64,000 nucleotides of DNA. It comes from a gamma proteobacterium NOR5-3. Its GTDB lineage: Bacteria > Pseudomonadota > Gammaproteobacteria > Pseudomonadales > Halieaceae. How positions within the stretch are numbered: the stretch's first letter is position 1; every line of letters begins with the position of its first letter. The translations under genes were made by a program, and so were the position numbers. The notes under the pieces are model-generated. The model searched no databases. It saw nothing but the letters and a program-made list of their open reading frames with translations, and was not told the DNA's origin. Shown here one piece after another: positions 37,124 to 47,303 of the stretch. Where the stretch lies: positions 505,087-569,086 of the forward strand of contig DS999407.1 in NCBI GenBank assembly GCA_000158155.1, given 5' to 3'.

Positions 37124-38408
37124 GCAAACCCAGTACGCCAAAGAGTGAAGCCCCCAGGGCCTCACCAATCATCAAACCACGAGCTCCGTAAAGTGACGCC
37201 CCCAGATAGGCTGCCGGCACGACGCCCAGAAAGACCTTGGCGTAATTAAACAAGGTCGCAAGATAGGCCCGACCAAGATTGTTAAAACTTGCGTTGGCAA
37301 CGAACAGCAGGCCGTTGAAGGCGAAGGCCCCCACCAGAAAGTGGATGTAAAAGCCCAATAAGTCCGCAGCCAGCTCGCTCACCGTGAACGCCGCGATCAC
37401 AAAGTCTGCCGCCAGCCACAGTAGCAACCAGGCAACTGCCACATAGCCCACCACAAACTTCGAGGCGTCCCACAAGGTCTGCCGCACGCGATCGTAGCGC
37501 CGCGCGCCGGCATTTTGACCCACGATGGGTCCCACCGCACCGGACACCGCAAAAACCACCGCAAAGGCCAGCGGCGCCAGGCGTCCCATAACCGCCGATG
37601 CTGCCACCGCGCTGTCACCAAACTGGGACATCAGGCGTAGAACAACACTGTTGCCCAAAGGGGTGGCCAGGTTGGTGAGCACCGCAGGAATAGCAATCAC
37701 CATGATGGCTGGCGCGTCGGCCACCACCATGCGAGGTGATACGCGGGTCGGCAAACGATGGTGTTGAAACAGGACATATCCAGCGTAAGCAACGACCACA
37801 ACCCGAGAGGCGACGGATGCCCAGGCTGCCCCCTCAATCCCCAGTCCAAAATAGAAAATCAAAACAGGATCGAGCACAGCGTTAACGCCCGCCCCCGCTA
37901 AAGTAGCGAACATACTGTGCCGGGCGTCACCCACGGCCCGCAGCCCTGCGGACAGGCTCATACCCAATACCAACAAAGGTACCGCCGGCAGCTGAATGCG
38001 GCTGTAAGCCAAGGCAAAATTCAGGGTATCGCCTGACGCCCCCAGCAGCTGCAGTAACTCCGGCAGCCGGGTCCAGGCCAGTCCCGAGACCACAGCGACA
38101 CTTAAGGCATTAAACCAAAGCACCGAGCTGCAGTAGCGCCCCGCCAAAGCCCGATCCTGATTCCCCTCGGCCCGGGCCACCAGCGCCCCCAGCGCGATCT
38201 GTAGCCCGATACCCAGCGACAATAAAAAGAACAGCAATGTGCCGGCGAAACCCACCGCGGCCACCAGTCGCTGCTCCCCTAAAAGGGTCAGGAAAAACAT
38301 GTCCACCACATCAACAGTGAACATCGCTATGAGCCCCACGGACGCCGCGCTGGTCATGACCAGCACGTGGCGCATGGTAGAGCCGCTAAGAAATACGGGC
38401 GTGCTCAA
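37056..38408 (-). CDS. MATE-family efflux transporter
   Basis: Inner-membrane multidrug/toxic-compound exporter of 450 residues with about 12 helices. It has two related halves typical of MATE: VDVVDMFFLTLLGEQRLVAA in the first, and SVVLRLMSQFGDSAVAASAV then GPIVGQNAGARRYDRV in the second. Its stop lies 68 bases inside the convergent EEP gene. Upstream, 75 bases separate it from the divergent desaturase gene. Confidence 0.93.
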   Translation of the reverse strand: MSTPVFLSGSTMRHVLVMTSAASVGLIAMFTVDVVDMFFLTLLGEQRLVAAVGFAGTLLFFLLSLGIGLQIALGALVARAEGNQDRALAGRYCSSVLWFNALSVAVVSGLAWTRLPELLQLLGASGDTLNFALAYSRIQLPAVPLLVLGMSLSAGLRAVGDARHSMFATLAGAGVNAVLDPVLIFYFGLGIEGAAWASVASRVVVVAYAGYVLFQHHRLPTRVSPRMVVADAPAIMVIAIPAVLTNLATPLGNSVVLRLMSQFGDSAVAASAVMGRLAPLAFAVVFAVSGAVGPIVGQNAGARRYDRVRQTLWDASKFVVGYVAVAWLLLWLAADFVIAAFTVSELAADLLGFYIHFLVGAFAFNGLLFVANASFNNLGRAYLATLFNYAKVFLGVVPAAYLGASLYGARGLMIGEALGASLFGVLGLLSALALVKRLQRDYPPLDLRSP

Positions 38409-38483
38409 AACTTCACGTCTTGAAAGGTCAAGACTTCACTCGCCGATCCCGCTAAAATTGTCGCTCGCAACTCAGGCTCCAGC

Positions 38484-39665
38484 ATGATGACAGTACAATC
38501 TCCAAAACCGCCACTGATCCGTGTCAACGCGGTGATCTTTATAGGATTCCCCATTCTGGCCGCTATTTTGCTGCCGATGTGGGGCGTTTACGCCGGATTC
38601 ACCACGGCTCAATGGGTCTGGGCCGTGATCTTTCTGTATCTCAACGGCCTCTCCATAACCGGTGGCTATCACCGTTTATGGTCCCACAAGGCCTATGACG
38701 CTCATTGGACCGTTCGCCTCTGGTTCGCACTTTGGGGCGCCGGTGCGCTCCAAAACAGCATCCTGATCTGGGCAGCGGACCATCGCCGTCATCATCGACA
38801 TGTTGACGACAACGAAGCCGACCCCTATTCCGCCGGTCGCGGGCTCTGGTTCAGCCACATGGGCTGGATGCTGCGAGAGTATGCCACTCATCCAGAAGAT
38901 TTCAGCAATGCGCAGGATTTAATGCGCGATCCCATCGTCATGTGGCAGCACAAGCACTACGTAGCCCTCACCACCTTTATGAACCTGGGCATGCCCATCC
39001 TTCTGGGTCTCGCTCTGGGCGATGTCATCGGCACAGTACTGCTGGTGGGCCTGCTGCGCCTGGTAGTGAATCATCACGTGACGTTCTTTATTAACTCTCT
39101 GGCGCACTTTTGGGGAACCCGCCCCTACACTGAAGAAAACAGCGCTCGCGATAACGGCTTTCTCGCCTTCCTCACCTATGGCGAGGGCTATCACAACTAC
39201 CACCACATCTTTCAAAAAGACTATCGCAACGGCATTCGCTGGTATCAGTGGGATCCCACCAAGTGGATGATTGCCGGCCTGGAAAAGCTCGGATTAGCGA
39301 GCAGCCTGCAGCGGGTGCCTGATTTTCGCATTCAGCGGGCTCTGCTCGACATGCAATTCAAACGCGCCCAGGATCTGGCGGCCGGCCATGGGGAACCCGC
39401 CTTGCTGGCCATTTTGGAGCGGGAATACCAGATCTTTACCGAATCGGTAAACCAGTGGACCCAGCTGCAGTCTGCGCGCTATGAGCGTCACCGAGAGCAG
39501 CTCGGAGACGCTATGGTTGAACGCTATCAGCAGCTGCAGGAGCGCTGGGAGCAGGCGACGCTTAGAGGCCAGTTTCGGGAGCTGGAGTTCTCCCTGCGAG
39601 TCCAGCGCAAACGTTTACAGATGCTGGTCAATCAATGGCAGCTTCAACCCCTGAGCGCCGGTTGA
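38484..39665 (+). CDS. Fatty-acid desaturase (acyl-CoA delta-9 type)
   Basis: Integral membrane di-iron desaturase of 393 residues that introduces cis double bonds into acyl chains. The three histidine boxes are HRLWSHKAYDAH, DHRRHHRHVD and GEGYHNYHHIFQKDY. Two membrane segments precede the first box. The C-terminal 110 residues form a mostly helical Arg/Gln/Glu-rich extension beyond the usual bacterial length, likely coiled-coil, with unknown role. It would modify membrane fluidity. Confidence 0.95.
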   Translation: MMTVQSPKPPLIRVNAVIFIGFPILAAILLPMWGVYAGFTTAQWVWAVIFLYLNGLSITGGYHRLWSHKAYDAHWTVRLWFALWGAGALQNSILIWAADHRRHHRHVDDNEADPYSAGRGLWFSHMGWMLREYATHPEDFSNAQDLMRDPIVMWQHKHYVALTTFMNLGMPILLGLALGDVIGTVLLVGLLRLVVNHHVTFFINSLAHFWGTRPYTEENSARDNGFLAFLTYGEGYHNYHHIFQKDYRNGIRWYQWDPTKWMIAGLEKLGLASSLQRVPDFRIQRALLDMQFKRAQDLAAGHGEPALLAILEREYQIFTESVNQWTQLQSARYERHREQLGDAMVERYQQLQERWEQATLRGQFRELEFSLRVQRKRLQMLVNQWQLQPLSAG

Positions 39666-39745
39666 TCGCTCAAGCCGGCGCCGGCGTATAGTGATACTCA
39701 ATTCACAGTGACCCGACCAGCGGGTCGCGCAGACGAGGCATTTGT

Positions 39746-40228
39746 ATGAGCGATGGCATTTACGGCTTTGCGCCGAAAGACAATCAGGGCAGCGAAAAAT
39801 CGCTCGACGACTATCGGGGGCAGGTTTTGCTCATCGTGAATACCGCTTCCAAGTGTGGCTTCACACCGCAGTTTGCCGGACTGGAATCGGTGTATGAAGA
39901 GCACAAGGATCAGGGTTTCACCATTTTAGGCTTTCCCTGCAATCAGTTTGGCAGCCAGGATCCGGGCAGCAACGACGAAATCATGGAGTTCTGTCAGTTG
40001 AACTATGGCGTCAGTTTTCCCATGTTCGGCAAAATCGACGTCAATGGTGACGATGCCGACCCGTTGTTCAAACATTTAAAGCAGGCGGCCCCCGGTGCCC
40101 TGGGTAGCCAGCGCATCAAGTGGAACTTCACCAAGTTCCTGGTCAATCGCCAGGGCGATGTTGTGAAGCGCTACGCGCCCACTACCAAGCCCGAGGCCAT
40201 AGCAGCCGACATTAAAGCCCTGCTCTGA
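39746..40228 (+). CDS. Glutathione peroxidase family protein (cysteine type)
   Basis: Thiol peroxidase of 160 residues. The peroxidatic residue is C37 in VNTASKCGFTPQF; the partner motifs LGFPCNQFGSQDPG and WNFTKFLV supply the catalytic Gln and Trp/Asn. Several bacterial relatives use selenocysteine at this position, but here it is a normal Cys codon. It is most likely reduced by thioredoxin. A 17-base tandem repeat follows the stop. Confidence 0.95.
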   Translation: MSDGIYGFAPKDNQGSEKSLDDYRGQVLLIVNTASKCGFTPQFAGLESVYEEHKDQGFTILGFPCNQFGSQDPGSNDEIMEFCQLNYGVSFPMFGKIDVNGDDADPLFKHLKQAAPGALGSQRIKWNFTKFLVNRQGDVVKRYAPTTKPEAIAADIKALL

Positions 40229-40245
40229 AGCGCTTTTGGCCGTCG

Positions 40246-40296
40246 AGCTAAGCTTCACTCTACGCTAAGCCCCACTCTACGCTAAGCCCCACTCTA
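40246..40296. repeat. Three 17-base tandem units after the glutathione peroxidase gene
   Basis: A degenerate unit (40246-40262, AGCTAAGCTTCACTCTA) precedes two identical units CGCTAAGCCCCACTCTA (40263-40279 and 40280-40296). The array starts 18 bases after the stop. It belongs to the same type of short 3'-end duplication as 21459-21506 and 53278-53311. Confidence 0.85.
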
Positions 40297-40347
40297 CATT
40301 GACCACCGCACGTTACACGTGAGTGCCGCCGTACCGTGCTAACCGGG

Positions 40348-41967
40348 TTAATGCTCCCGGGTAGCGCGAAACTGGATATCTGGCCAGCGCTCTTCCATCA
40401 GTGCCAGGTTGACCCGGGTGGGAGCCAGGTAACTTAAAAAACCGCCGCCGTCGATGGACAGCTGATCCGCGGCTTTTTTACGAAACTCTTCGAGCTTGCG
40501 CTCATCATCGCAATGCACCCAGCGAGCGGTGTAGACATTGACTGGCTCGTACACCGCCTCGACCTTGTATTCATCCTGCAATCGATAGGCAACCACATCA
40601 AACTGCAGCTGCCCTACCGCGCCTACGATAAGATCAGTGGAGCTGATCGGCGCGAAAACCTGGGTGGAACCCTCTTCGGACAACTGCTGTAAACCCTTTT
40701 GCAGCTGCTTTGACTTCATGGGGTCGCGAAGGCGAATACGTCGGAACAGTTCGGGCGCAAAATGTGGGATGCCGGTAAAGCCCAGATTTTCGCCATCGGT
40801 AAAAGTGTCGCCGATCTGAATGGTCCCGTGGTTATGCAGCCCGATAATGTCGCCGGCAATAGCTTCTTCTACCAGCACCCGCTCACCCGCTTTGAAGGTC
40901 ACCGCGTCGGCAATTTTGACCTCCTTGGCCATGCGCACGTGACGCATTTTCATGCCTTTTTCGTAGCGCCCGGAGCAGACTCGCAGAAAGGCGATGCGAT
41001 CGCGGTGCCGCGGATCCATGTTTGCCTGAATCTTGAATACAAAACCGCTGAAGTTGCTCTCTCCTGCGTCGACCTGTCGCTCGTTACTGCCTCGACCCTG
41101 CGGCGGCGGCGCCCACTGGACAAAGTTATCCAGCATTTCGCGCACACCGAAATTACCCAGGGCGGTGCCAAAAAAGACCGGGGACAGTTTGCCGGCAAGA
41201 AACTCCTCAAGATCAAATTCGTGACTGGCGCCTTTCACCAGTTCGATCTCGTCTACAAAGCTGTCGTACTCATCACCCAGCAACGCCCGGGCTTCATCAG
41301 AGGCTAACCCTTCAATTCGCGTATCTGGCGGCAGCACCGAGTTGTGCCCCCGCTCAAAGCAATGCAGGGTGTCGGTGTACAGGTTGTACACACCCTGAAA
41401 GTGCTCGCCCATACCCATGGGCCAGTTCACAGGCGCAGCGGCAATACCCAGCACCTCTTCGATCTCGTCCAGCAGTTCAATGGGATCCCGGGTGGGGCGA
41501 TCCAGCTTGTTCACAAAACTGATAATCGGCGTGTCCCGAAGTCGACACACGTTCATCAACTTGATGGTCCGGTCCTCAACACCCTTCGCACCATCAATAA
41601 CCATGAGCGCGGAATCCACAGCGGTGAGGGTCCGGTAAGTGTCCTCAGAAAAGTCCTCGTGTCCCGGCGTGTCCAGCAGGTTCACCACACGATCACGATA
41701 GGGAAACTGCATCACCGAAGATGTAACCGATATACCCCGCTCCTGCTCCATGCTCATCCAGTCAGAGGTGGCGTGAGGCCCCTTTTTACCCTTGACGCTC
41801 CCGGCAATAGCGATGGCGTTGCCCAACAGCAACAGCTTCTCGGTAATCGTGGTTTTACCCGCATCCGGGTGTGAAATAATCGCAAAAGTGCGGCGCCGGG
41901 CCACTTTTGCGGCAAGGTTGGCCACCTTGGCGTTGCTGCCAGTATCTGTAGGCTTGGCGTCGGTCAT
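40348..41967 (-). CDS. prfC: Peptide chain release factor 3
   Basis: Translational GTPase that recycles RF1/RF2 from the ribosome. P-loop [16 protein letters not shown], switch region [27 protein letters not shown] and [12 protein letters not shown] are present. It has 539 residues, normal for RF3. A region with no obvious gene (41968-42083) separates it from lipB. Confidence 0.98.
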   Translation of the reverse strand: MTDAKPTDTGSNAKVANLAAKVARRRTFAIISHPDAGKTTITEKLLLLGNAIAIAGSVKGKKGPHATSDWMSMEQERGISVTSSVMQFPYRDRVVNLLDTPGHEDFSEDTYRTLTAVDSALMVIDGAKGVEDRTIKLMNVCRLRDTPIISFVNKLDRPTRDPIELLDEIEEVLGIAAAPVNWPMGMGEHFQGVYNLYTDTLHCFERGHNSVLPPDTRIEGLASDEARALLGDEYDSFVDEIELVKGASHEFDLEEFLAGKLSPVFFGTALGNFGVREMLDNFVQWAPPPQGRGSNERQVDAGESNFSGFVFKIQANMDPRHRDRIAFLRVCSGRYEKGMKMRHVRMAKEVKIADAVTFKAGERVLVEEAIAGDIIGLHNHGTIQIGDTFTDGENLGFTGIPHFAPELFRRIRLRDPMKSKQLQKGLQQLSEEGSTQVFAPISSTDLIVGAVGQLQFDVVAYRLQDEYKVEAVYEPVNVYTARWVHCDDERKLEEFRKKAADQLSIDGGGFLSYLAPTRVNLALMEERWPDIQFRATREH

Positions 41968-42083
41968 GCAGGATCCGTCATTGATTATTGCTGTGCCACA
42001 AACGCATCGCTGAACTTGCGTGTGTCGGCACCGAGGGCGCGCATCATAGCCGATGCCGCCACGCGGTTAAATCGACTCATACC

Positions 42084-42710
42084 CTAAGACAGGCGCAGCT
42101 CCAGCTCGCGTAGCAAAATATCACTCACGGTCGACATGTCCGGACAGCTATCGCCCAGCAGAGCGCGCATAGAGGTGACCTGCAAACCGGCGTAGCCACA
42201 GGGGTTGATGCGGCTAAAGGGCTCCAGATCCATATCGACATTCAACGCCAGACCGTGATAGCTGCAGCCGCGACGTACCCGGAGCCCCAAAGAGGCGATT
42301 TTCTGTCCGGCGACATACACGCCGGGCGCCGCAGGATCCGGTGCCGCCTGAATCCCAAAGTGATCGAGCGTGGCCACAAGCGATTGCTCGATCAGATCCA
42401 CAAGAGCCCGGACGCCCAGATGCCGGCGACGCAAATCCAGCAGTAAATACACCACCCATTGACCGGGACCGTGATAGGTCACCTGGCCGCCCCGATCCAC
42501 CTGAACCACCGGAATCTCGCCGGGTGCCAGAAGATGCTCCGCACGCCCCGCAAGACCCTGGGTAAACACCGGCGGGTGCTCAAGCAACCACAGCTCATCC
42601 GGCGTGTCGGGGGTTCGCGCGTCAGTAAAACTGCGCATATGGTCGAGTGTTTGCTGGTAGTCGCTGGCGCCGAGGCGGCGGATGAGCGCAGGCGATACGG
42701 GTGAATTCAC
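42084..42710 (-). CDS. lipB: Octanoyl-[acyl-carrier-protein] transferase LipB
   Basis: Transfers octanoyl from ACP to lipoyl-dependent enzymes. The catalytic Lys is in [16 protein letters not shown] and the Cys in [14 protein letters not shown]. It has [17 protein letters not shown]. The GTG start at 42710 overlaps the stop of the preceding ybeD gene by four bases. 208 residues. lipA is not visible downstream in the window. Confidence 0.97.
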   Translation of the reverse strand: MNSPVSPALIRRLGASDYQQTLDHMRSFTDARTPDTPDELWLLEHPPVFTQGLAGRAEHLLAPGEIPVVQVDRGGQVTYHGPGQWVVYLLLDLRRRHLGVRALVDLIEQSLVATLDHFGIQAAPDPAAPGVYVAGQKIASLGLRVRRGCSYHGLALNVDMDLEPFSRINPCGYAGLQVTSMRALLGDSCPDMSTVSDILLRELELRLS

Positions 42711-43015
42711 AGCACCATCTGTACAATGCCGGTGGCGCGAAGATCCTGATGGAGGGCCTCCAGCTGCTCTGGCCCGGTCGCCGTGATAGTGACAGTCATG
42801 GACAAAAAATTGCCCTTGCGACTATCCCGAACAGTAATGGTCTGTTGGTCAAAGCCCGGCGCATGGCGTTCAAATATCTCAAGCACCAGGGACCGAAACT
42901 CCGTTACGTTGCGGCCCAGCACTTTCACCGGGTAGTCACAGGGGAATTCGATCTTCGGTGGTTCTTCACCTCCCACGCCCCCGGTGCCACCGGCTCCTGT
43001 AATTAACTCAGCCAC
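42707..43015 (-). CDS. ybeD: YbeD/DUF493 family protein
   Basis: Small ferredoxin-like-fold protein of 102 residues. It has [33 protein letters not shown] and [20 protein letters not shown]-like sequence near the end. The function is unknown; a regulatory or ACT-like binding role has been proposed. The gene order dacA-ybeD-lipB is conserved in Gammaproteobacteria, with eight-base overlap to dacA. Confidence 0.93.
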   Translation of the reverse strand: MAELITGAGGTGGVGGEEPPKIEFPCDYPVKVLGRNVTEFRSLVLEIFERHAPGFDQQTITVRDSRKGNFLSMTVTITATGPEQLEALHQDLRATGIVQMVL

Positions 43016-44228
43016 CGAAGAGCTTCGCTAACCACATGAGCACCACGTCCCAGATCCGTGCAAAGAACCCACCGGGTTCCACCGGCTCCAGCGCGACCAG
43101 CGGAATTTGCTGCAGAACCTCGCCATCAAGGCTCAAGGTGAGCTCACCCACCGCATCTCCCTGGGCCAGCGGTGCACTGATAGGGTCCATGAGCACAAGC
43201 TCTGTCACAAGGCTGTTACGCTTGCCCCGGGGCAAGGTAAGAACGACATCATCGGCGATACCCACAGACACATAATCTGCCTGTCCCTTCCAAACGCGGG
43301 GCTTTTCCAACTCCTCGGCACCGGCAACCATGACGTCCGTCTCATAGAAGCGGAAACCATAATTGAGCAGGCTGCGGGTCTCCCGGGCACGGGCGCGGGT
43401 GCTTTCGGTGCCCATGACCACGGAAATCAGCCGCATACCATTGCGCTCTGCCGATGCCACCAGTCCATAGCCTGCTTCCCGGGTATACCCGGTTTTCAAG
43501 CCATCTACCGAGGGGTCCTCACCCAGAAGCTTGTTACGGTTGTACTGGCGGATGTCGTTGTAGGTGTATTCGCGCTGGCTGTAGACCTTATAGTGCTCAG
43601 GAAAGCGCGTAATGATGGCTTTTGCGAGCGTGGCGAGGTCCCTTGCGGTCATCAAGTGCTGCGGGTGGGGAAGACCATGGGAATTAGCAAAGTAGCTGCC
43701 ATGCATGCCCAGCTCCGCCGCATGCTTATTCATCAGATCCGCAAAAGCCGTCTCACTTCCCGCGATGTGTTCGGCCACGGCAACAGTGGCGTCGTTACCG
43801 GAGGAAATCACGATCCCCTGCTCCAGCTGCCCGATAGTGACCGGCATACGCGGCTCAATCCACATGAGCGAAGAGCCGTTGAACACCGGGTTCTGGGACC
43901 AGGCGTTGCGGCTCACCGTTACCTGATCGTCGCGGCTCAAACGACCGGCATCAATCTCCGAAGCCAGCACAAAAGCGGTCATGAGTTTGGTAAGACTGGC
44001 GGGGGGCAACTGCTCGTCCGCATTGGACTCAACGAGCACCGCACCACTATTGGCATCTACCAGCAGGTAGGCCCGGGCAGCCACCGCAGGAGGAGCAGGC
44101 ACAATATTTTGTGCGGTTGAAGCGCCACTGAACGTCGCAAGCGACAATACAAGGCAGCTCGTCAGTGTAGCTATGGAACGTCGTAAACAGGGCATAGGCA
44201 TCAGGTCAGGGACTCGAAGGCGGGGCAT
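43008..44228 (-). CDS. dacA: D-alanyl-D-alanine carboxypeptidase (PBP5/6 type)
   Basis: Periplasmic, membrane-tethered peptidase that trims the terminal D-Ala of peptidoglycan. The active-site motifs are SLTK ([15 protein letters not shown]), SGN ([17 protein letters not shown]) and KTG ([14 protein letters not shown]). A signal peptide ([19 protein letters not shown]) and a C-terminal amphipathic anchor ([20 protein letters not shown]) are present. Start could be 44228, 44201 or 44195. About 406 residues. Confidence 0.95.
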   Translation of the reverse strand: MPRLRVPDLMPMPCLRRSIATLTSCLVLSLATFSGASTAQNIVPAPPAVAARAYLLVDANSGAVLVESNADEQLPPASLTKLMTAFVLASEIDAGRLSRDDQVTVSRNAWSQNPVFNGSSLMWIEPRMPVTIGQLEQGIVISSGNDATVAVAEHIAGSETAFADLMNKHAAELGMHGSYFANSHGLPHPQHLMTARDLATLAKAIITRFPEHYKVYSQREYTYNDIRQYNRNKLLGEDPSVDGLKTGYTREAGYGLVASAERNGMRLISVVMGTESTRARARETRSLLNYGFRFYETDVMVAGAEELEKPRVWKGQADYVSVGIADDVVLTLPRGKRNSLVTELVLMDPISAPLAQGDAVGELTLSLDGEVLQQIPLVALEPVEPGGFFARIWDVVLMWLAKLFGG

Positions 44229-44303
44229 GGTACCGCAAGCGCTGTGGGCAGCGAAATGCGTGGTCTAAAACCCCGTAAAAACAGCAAGAAAGTGAACGGT
44301 CAG

Positions 44304-45095
44304 TCAAGGGAGCGCCAACCCCGGAGAGTACCCACGGGTCATGAGCAGGTCGCGAAGATAACGCAGCTGCTCTCCATCGGCGACCGGACCCACCCTCACA
44401 CGGTTGAGCCGCTGTCCACCGACATCAACGGGGCTGACGTTTACCGGCGCGGTAACCAGGGCAGCGACGGCATCGCGAAGGCTGTTGGCGGTTTCAGGGT
44501 CCGCAAAGGCCCCCAGTTGCAAGTAACGATAGGCACCGGTTTCACTGTCGCGCCGATCATCTACACCGGCCATGCTGATGGTTTCCACCAGTACTTCCGT
44601 AGTGCCTTTATCCACAAAACCCAGCTTTACGGCGGCCGCATAACTCAGGTCAATCAGACGATCGGCATGGAAAGGCCCGCGGTCATTCACGCGCACCACT
44701 ATCTGACGACCGTTCCACAGATTAGTGACCCGGGCGTAGCTGGGTATGGGGAGACTGCGGTGGGCGGCCGTTGCCAGATACAGGTCGTATATCTCGCCAT
44801 TGGCGGTTTTGTTGCCATGAAACTTGGTGCCGTACCAACTGGCGATGCCCTTCTCGCTATACCCCTCGGCGCTATCCAGCACCCGGTATTCCACCCCATC
44901 AATGCTGTAGGGCGAGGTATTTCCTGCGCGAAGTATAGGGTCTGGTCGCGGCGTAGCATCGGCCACATCATCGGGCTCCAGGTTAGCCACGGGTGCTCCA
45001 TCACCCTCCCAGGCAACTTTGGGTTCAGAGCTGGAACAGGCTCCCAGCACGGCCAAAGCCGCCAGCAACAGCGCAACCCCCCATCGATTCATCAC
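44304..45095 (-). CDS. rlpA: Septal-ring lytic transglycosylase RlpA, lipoprotein with SPOR domain
   Basis: Lipobox LGAC gives a lipidated cysteine at residue 20. The double-psi beta-barrel RlpA domain includes EKGIASWYGTKFHGNKTANG, RVTNLWNGRQIVVRVNDRGP and IDLSYAAAVKLGF. The C-terminal SPOR-like domain (YRYLQLGAFADPETANSLRD) binds denuded glycan strands at the septum. 263 residues. ATGA overlap with mltB. Confidence 0.93.
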   Translation of the reverse strand: MMNRWGVALLLAALAVLGACSSSEPKVAWEGDGAPVANLEPDDVADATPRPDPILRAGNTSPYSIDGVEYRVLDSAEGYSEKGIASWYGTKFHGNKTANGEIYDLYLATAAHRSLPIPSYARVTNLWNGRQIVVRVNDRGPFHADRLIDLSYAAAVKLGFVDKGTTEVLVETISMAGVDDRRDSETGAYRYLQLGAFADPETANSLRDAVAALVTAPVNVSPVDVGGQRLNRVRVGPVADGEQLRYLRDLLMTRGYSPGLALP

Positions 45096-46096
45096 TGCAC
45101 GCCCGCGGCAATGCGCTGACTGAGCAAAAACACACTCATGGCATACATTGCTGAGTGGTTGTAACGGGTAATCACATACAGGTTATGCAGCCCTAACCAG
45201 TACTCATAGCCATCGGTAAGTTCAAAGCGCATGGCGGTGGCGAGTGCCTCGGCGTCCAGAAATTGCTCTGGGCTGAGCCCCAAATCACGAAAGGCCTGGA
45301 CAGAACGTGTGGGCTTCAAACCACCCTCAAACGCCTCATCAGGCGTGGAGGCAGCGGCTGTCGCCGCACTGACCACGGGCTCACCCGCACGCCAGCCATG
45401 CCTGGCCAGATAATTGGCCACACTGCCAATGGCATCGGTGGGGTTATTCCAGATATCGACCAGCTCGTCGCCATCAAAATCCACGGCATAGGCTCGATAA
45501 CTACTGGGCATGAACTGGCCATAGCCCATTGCGCCGGCGTAGGAGCCCTTGAGCGTCAGTGGGTCCATGCCCTGCTCCCGGGACAGCAGCAGGAAATTCT
45601 TGAGCTCGCTGGTAAAAAACTTGGAGCGCTTGGGATAGTCAAAGGCTAAGGTCGACAGCGCATCAATCACATCGTAGCTACCGGCAATACGACCGTAGTA
45701 GGTCTCGACGCCAATAATAGAGACGATGACTTCGGCCGGCACGCCGGTCTCTGCCTGCGCGCGGGACAGCGCTTCGCGGTGCTCGCGGAAAAAGGCTATT
45801 CCCTCGCGTTCGCGACGCTCCGTGAGAAAAATTTCGCGATACTCGTACCAGGGCTTGGTTTTCTCCGCAGGCCGGGAGATAGCATCGAGAATGCTTTGTT
45901 GGCGCTCGGCGGAGGCAAACAGCGTCTGCAGTTCTTCGCGGGAAAATGCATGCTCTGCGACCATCTCGTCGATCAATGCCTGAGCACCGGGGTTGCCGGA
46001 ATAGTCCGCCTGCACCGGCGCAATGAACAGCAAGGCACTGCCCAGTGTTATACAAGCTCTGCCAAAAATTCTGTTGATAAAAGCTTCAGGAATCAT
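45092..46096 (-). CDS. mltB: Membrane-bound lytic murein transglycosylase B
   Basis: Cleaves glycan strands to 1,6-anhydromuropeptides. The catalytic Glu is in VSIIGVETYYGRIAGSYDVI. It has KGSYAGAMGYGQFMPSSY and SVANYLARHGWRAGEPV. I use ATG 46096, so that a signal peptide (RACITLGSALLFIAPVQA) begins the protein and the spurious overlap with rodA disappears. About 334 residues; there is no lipobox cysteine after the signal, so it may be a soluble periplasmic form. Confidence 0.94.
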   Translation of the reverse strand: MIPEAFINRIFGRACITLGSALLFIAPVQADYSGNPGAQALIDEMVAEHAFSREELQTLFASAERQQSILDAISRPAEKTKPWYEYREIFLTERREREGIAFFREHREALSRAQAETGVPAEVIVSIIGVETYYGRIAGSYDVIDALSTLAFDYPKRSKFFTSELKNFLLLSREQGMDPLTLKGSYAGAMGYGQFMPSSYRAYAVDFDGDELVDIWNNPTDAIGSVANYLARHGWRAGEPVVSAATAAASTPDEAFEGGLKPTRSVQAFRDLGLSPEQFLDAEALATAMRFELTDGYEYWLGLHNLYVITRYNHSAMYAMSVFLLSQRIAAGVQ

Positions 46097-46163
46097 GCAT
46101 TTAGCTCTGCAGAAGTTCAAAAACGAGAATACGGTTGCCCGCTGTGTATGCGTCTGGCCAGAA

Positions 46164-47303
46164 TTATTGGCCCACCACCCGCTTCTCGGTGCTGACCGCC
46201 ATGAGCAGTCCAAATCCTGCCATCAGTGTCACGACCGAGGTGCCGCCGGCACTGACCAGGGGCAAAGGTACCCCCACCACCGGAAGTAAACCCGCGACCA
46301 TTCCCATGTTAACAAAGATGTAGACAAAGAAAGTCAGCGTAATACTCCCGCAGAGTATGCGCCCGTAGCTACTTTGTGCATTCAGGCCGATCCAGAAGGC
46401 CCGAAGCAAAATCAGCACATACAATCCCAGGAGCAGCAAAACGCCTTGTAAACCAAACTCTTCGGCAAGCACCGCAATGATAAAATCCGTATGGCTCTCG
46501 GGAAGAAAGTCGAGCTGAGACTGGGTGCCTTGAGTCCAGCCCTTACCGGTCCAGCCCCCGGAACCAATGGCGGTCTTGGATTGGATGATGTTCCACCCCG
46601 CTCCCAGCTTATCGCTCTCGGGGTTGAGCAAGGTGAGGATCCGCTGCTTCTGATAATCCTCCAGCATGAACATCCATGCAGGCCATGCGGAAAACACTGC
46701 CACCAGGCCCGTACCAAAGATAAACCGCCAGCTGATCCCCGCCATAAAAATGCCGAACAAGCCCGATGCACCGATGAGCAATGAAGTCCCCAGATCCGGC
46801 TGACGAACAATCAAGCCGCAGGGAATGGCAATCATCAGCAGGCACGCCACAATATGTTTTGACACCGGGGGGAGCACCCGGGCACCGAGGTACCAGGCAA
46901 TCGTCATGGGCACCGCCAGCTTCATCACCTCTGATGGCTGGAAACGAAAACCACCAAGATCCAACCAGCGCTGAGCCCCCTTAGCCCCCACACCGGCAAC
47001 CGCCACTGCCGCCAGCAGTGCCACACCCAGGAGATAGCCCCAGGGAGACCAGCGGGACCAGCGCACGGGACTGAACTGGGCCATGGCGAACATCACCACG
47101 TAGGCGAGCACAAAGTATCTGCCCTGGCGCACCACAGCATCCATGCTTTGCCCCGAAGCGCTATAAAGAACCAGCAGGCCGTACGCGGTAAGCGCCAACA
47201 GCAGCACCAGCAGCGGCGCATCAACGTGCATCTTGCGCGCCAAGCCCGGCGGCCGGGTTAAAGGCCCTACGTTGTCCGGCATCTGACGAACATACTCGGA
47301 CAC
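46164..47303 (-). CDS. rodA: Rod-shape-determining peptidoglycan polymerase RodA
   Basis: SEDS-family glycosyltransferase that works with PBP2 in the elongasome. About ten membrane segments, LDLGGFRFQPSEVMKLAVPM, RQPDLGTSLLIGASGL, the motif WTGKGWTQGTQSQLDFLPES, HTDFIIAVLAEEFG and GVPLPLVSAGGTSV. 379 residues from GTG 47303, overlapping the mrdA stop by one base. Confidence 0.98.
   Translation of the reverse strand: MSEYVRQMPDNVGPLTRPPGLARKMHVDAPLLVLLLALTAYGLLVLYSASGQSMDAVVRQGRYFVLAYVVMFAMAQFSPVRWSRWSPWGYLLGVALLAAVAVAGVGAKGAQRWLDLGGFRFQPSEVMKLAVPMTIAWYLGARVLPPVSKHIVACLLMIAIPCGLIVRQPDLGTSLLIGASGLFGIFMAGISWRFIFGTGLVAVFSAWPAWMFMLEDYQKQRILTLLNPESDKLGAGWNIIQSKTAIGSGGWTGKGWTQGTQSQLDFLPESHTDFIIAVLAEEFGLQGVLLLLGLYVLILLRAFWIGLNAQSSYGRILCGSITLTFFVYIFVNMGMVAGLLPVVGVPLPLVSAGGTSVVTLMAGFGLLMAVSTEKRVVGQ

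Noticed and set aside
39746-40228. Glutathione peroxidase as a second selenoprotein
   Set aside because: The peroxidatic position (residue 37) is an ordinary Cys codon (TGT), with no in-frame TGA.
43107-44120. A 337-codon plus-strand frame
   Set aside because: Antisense to dacA, which has all three penicillin-binding motifs in order.
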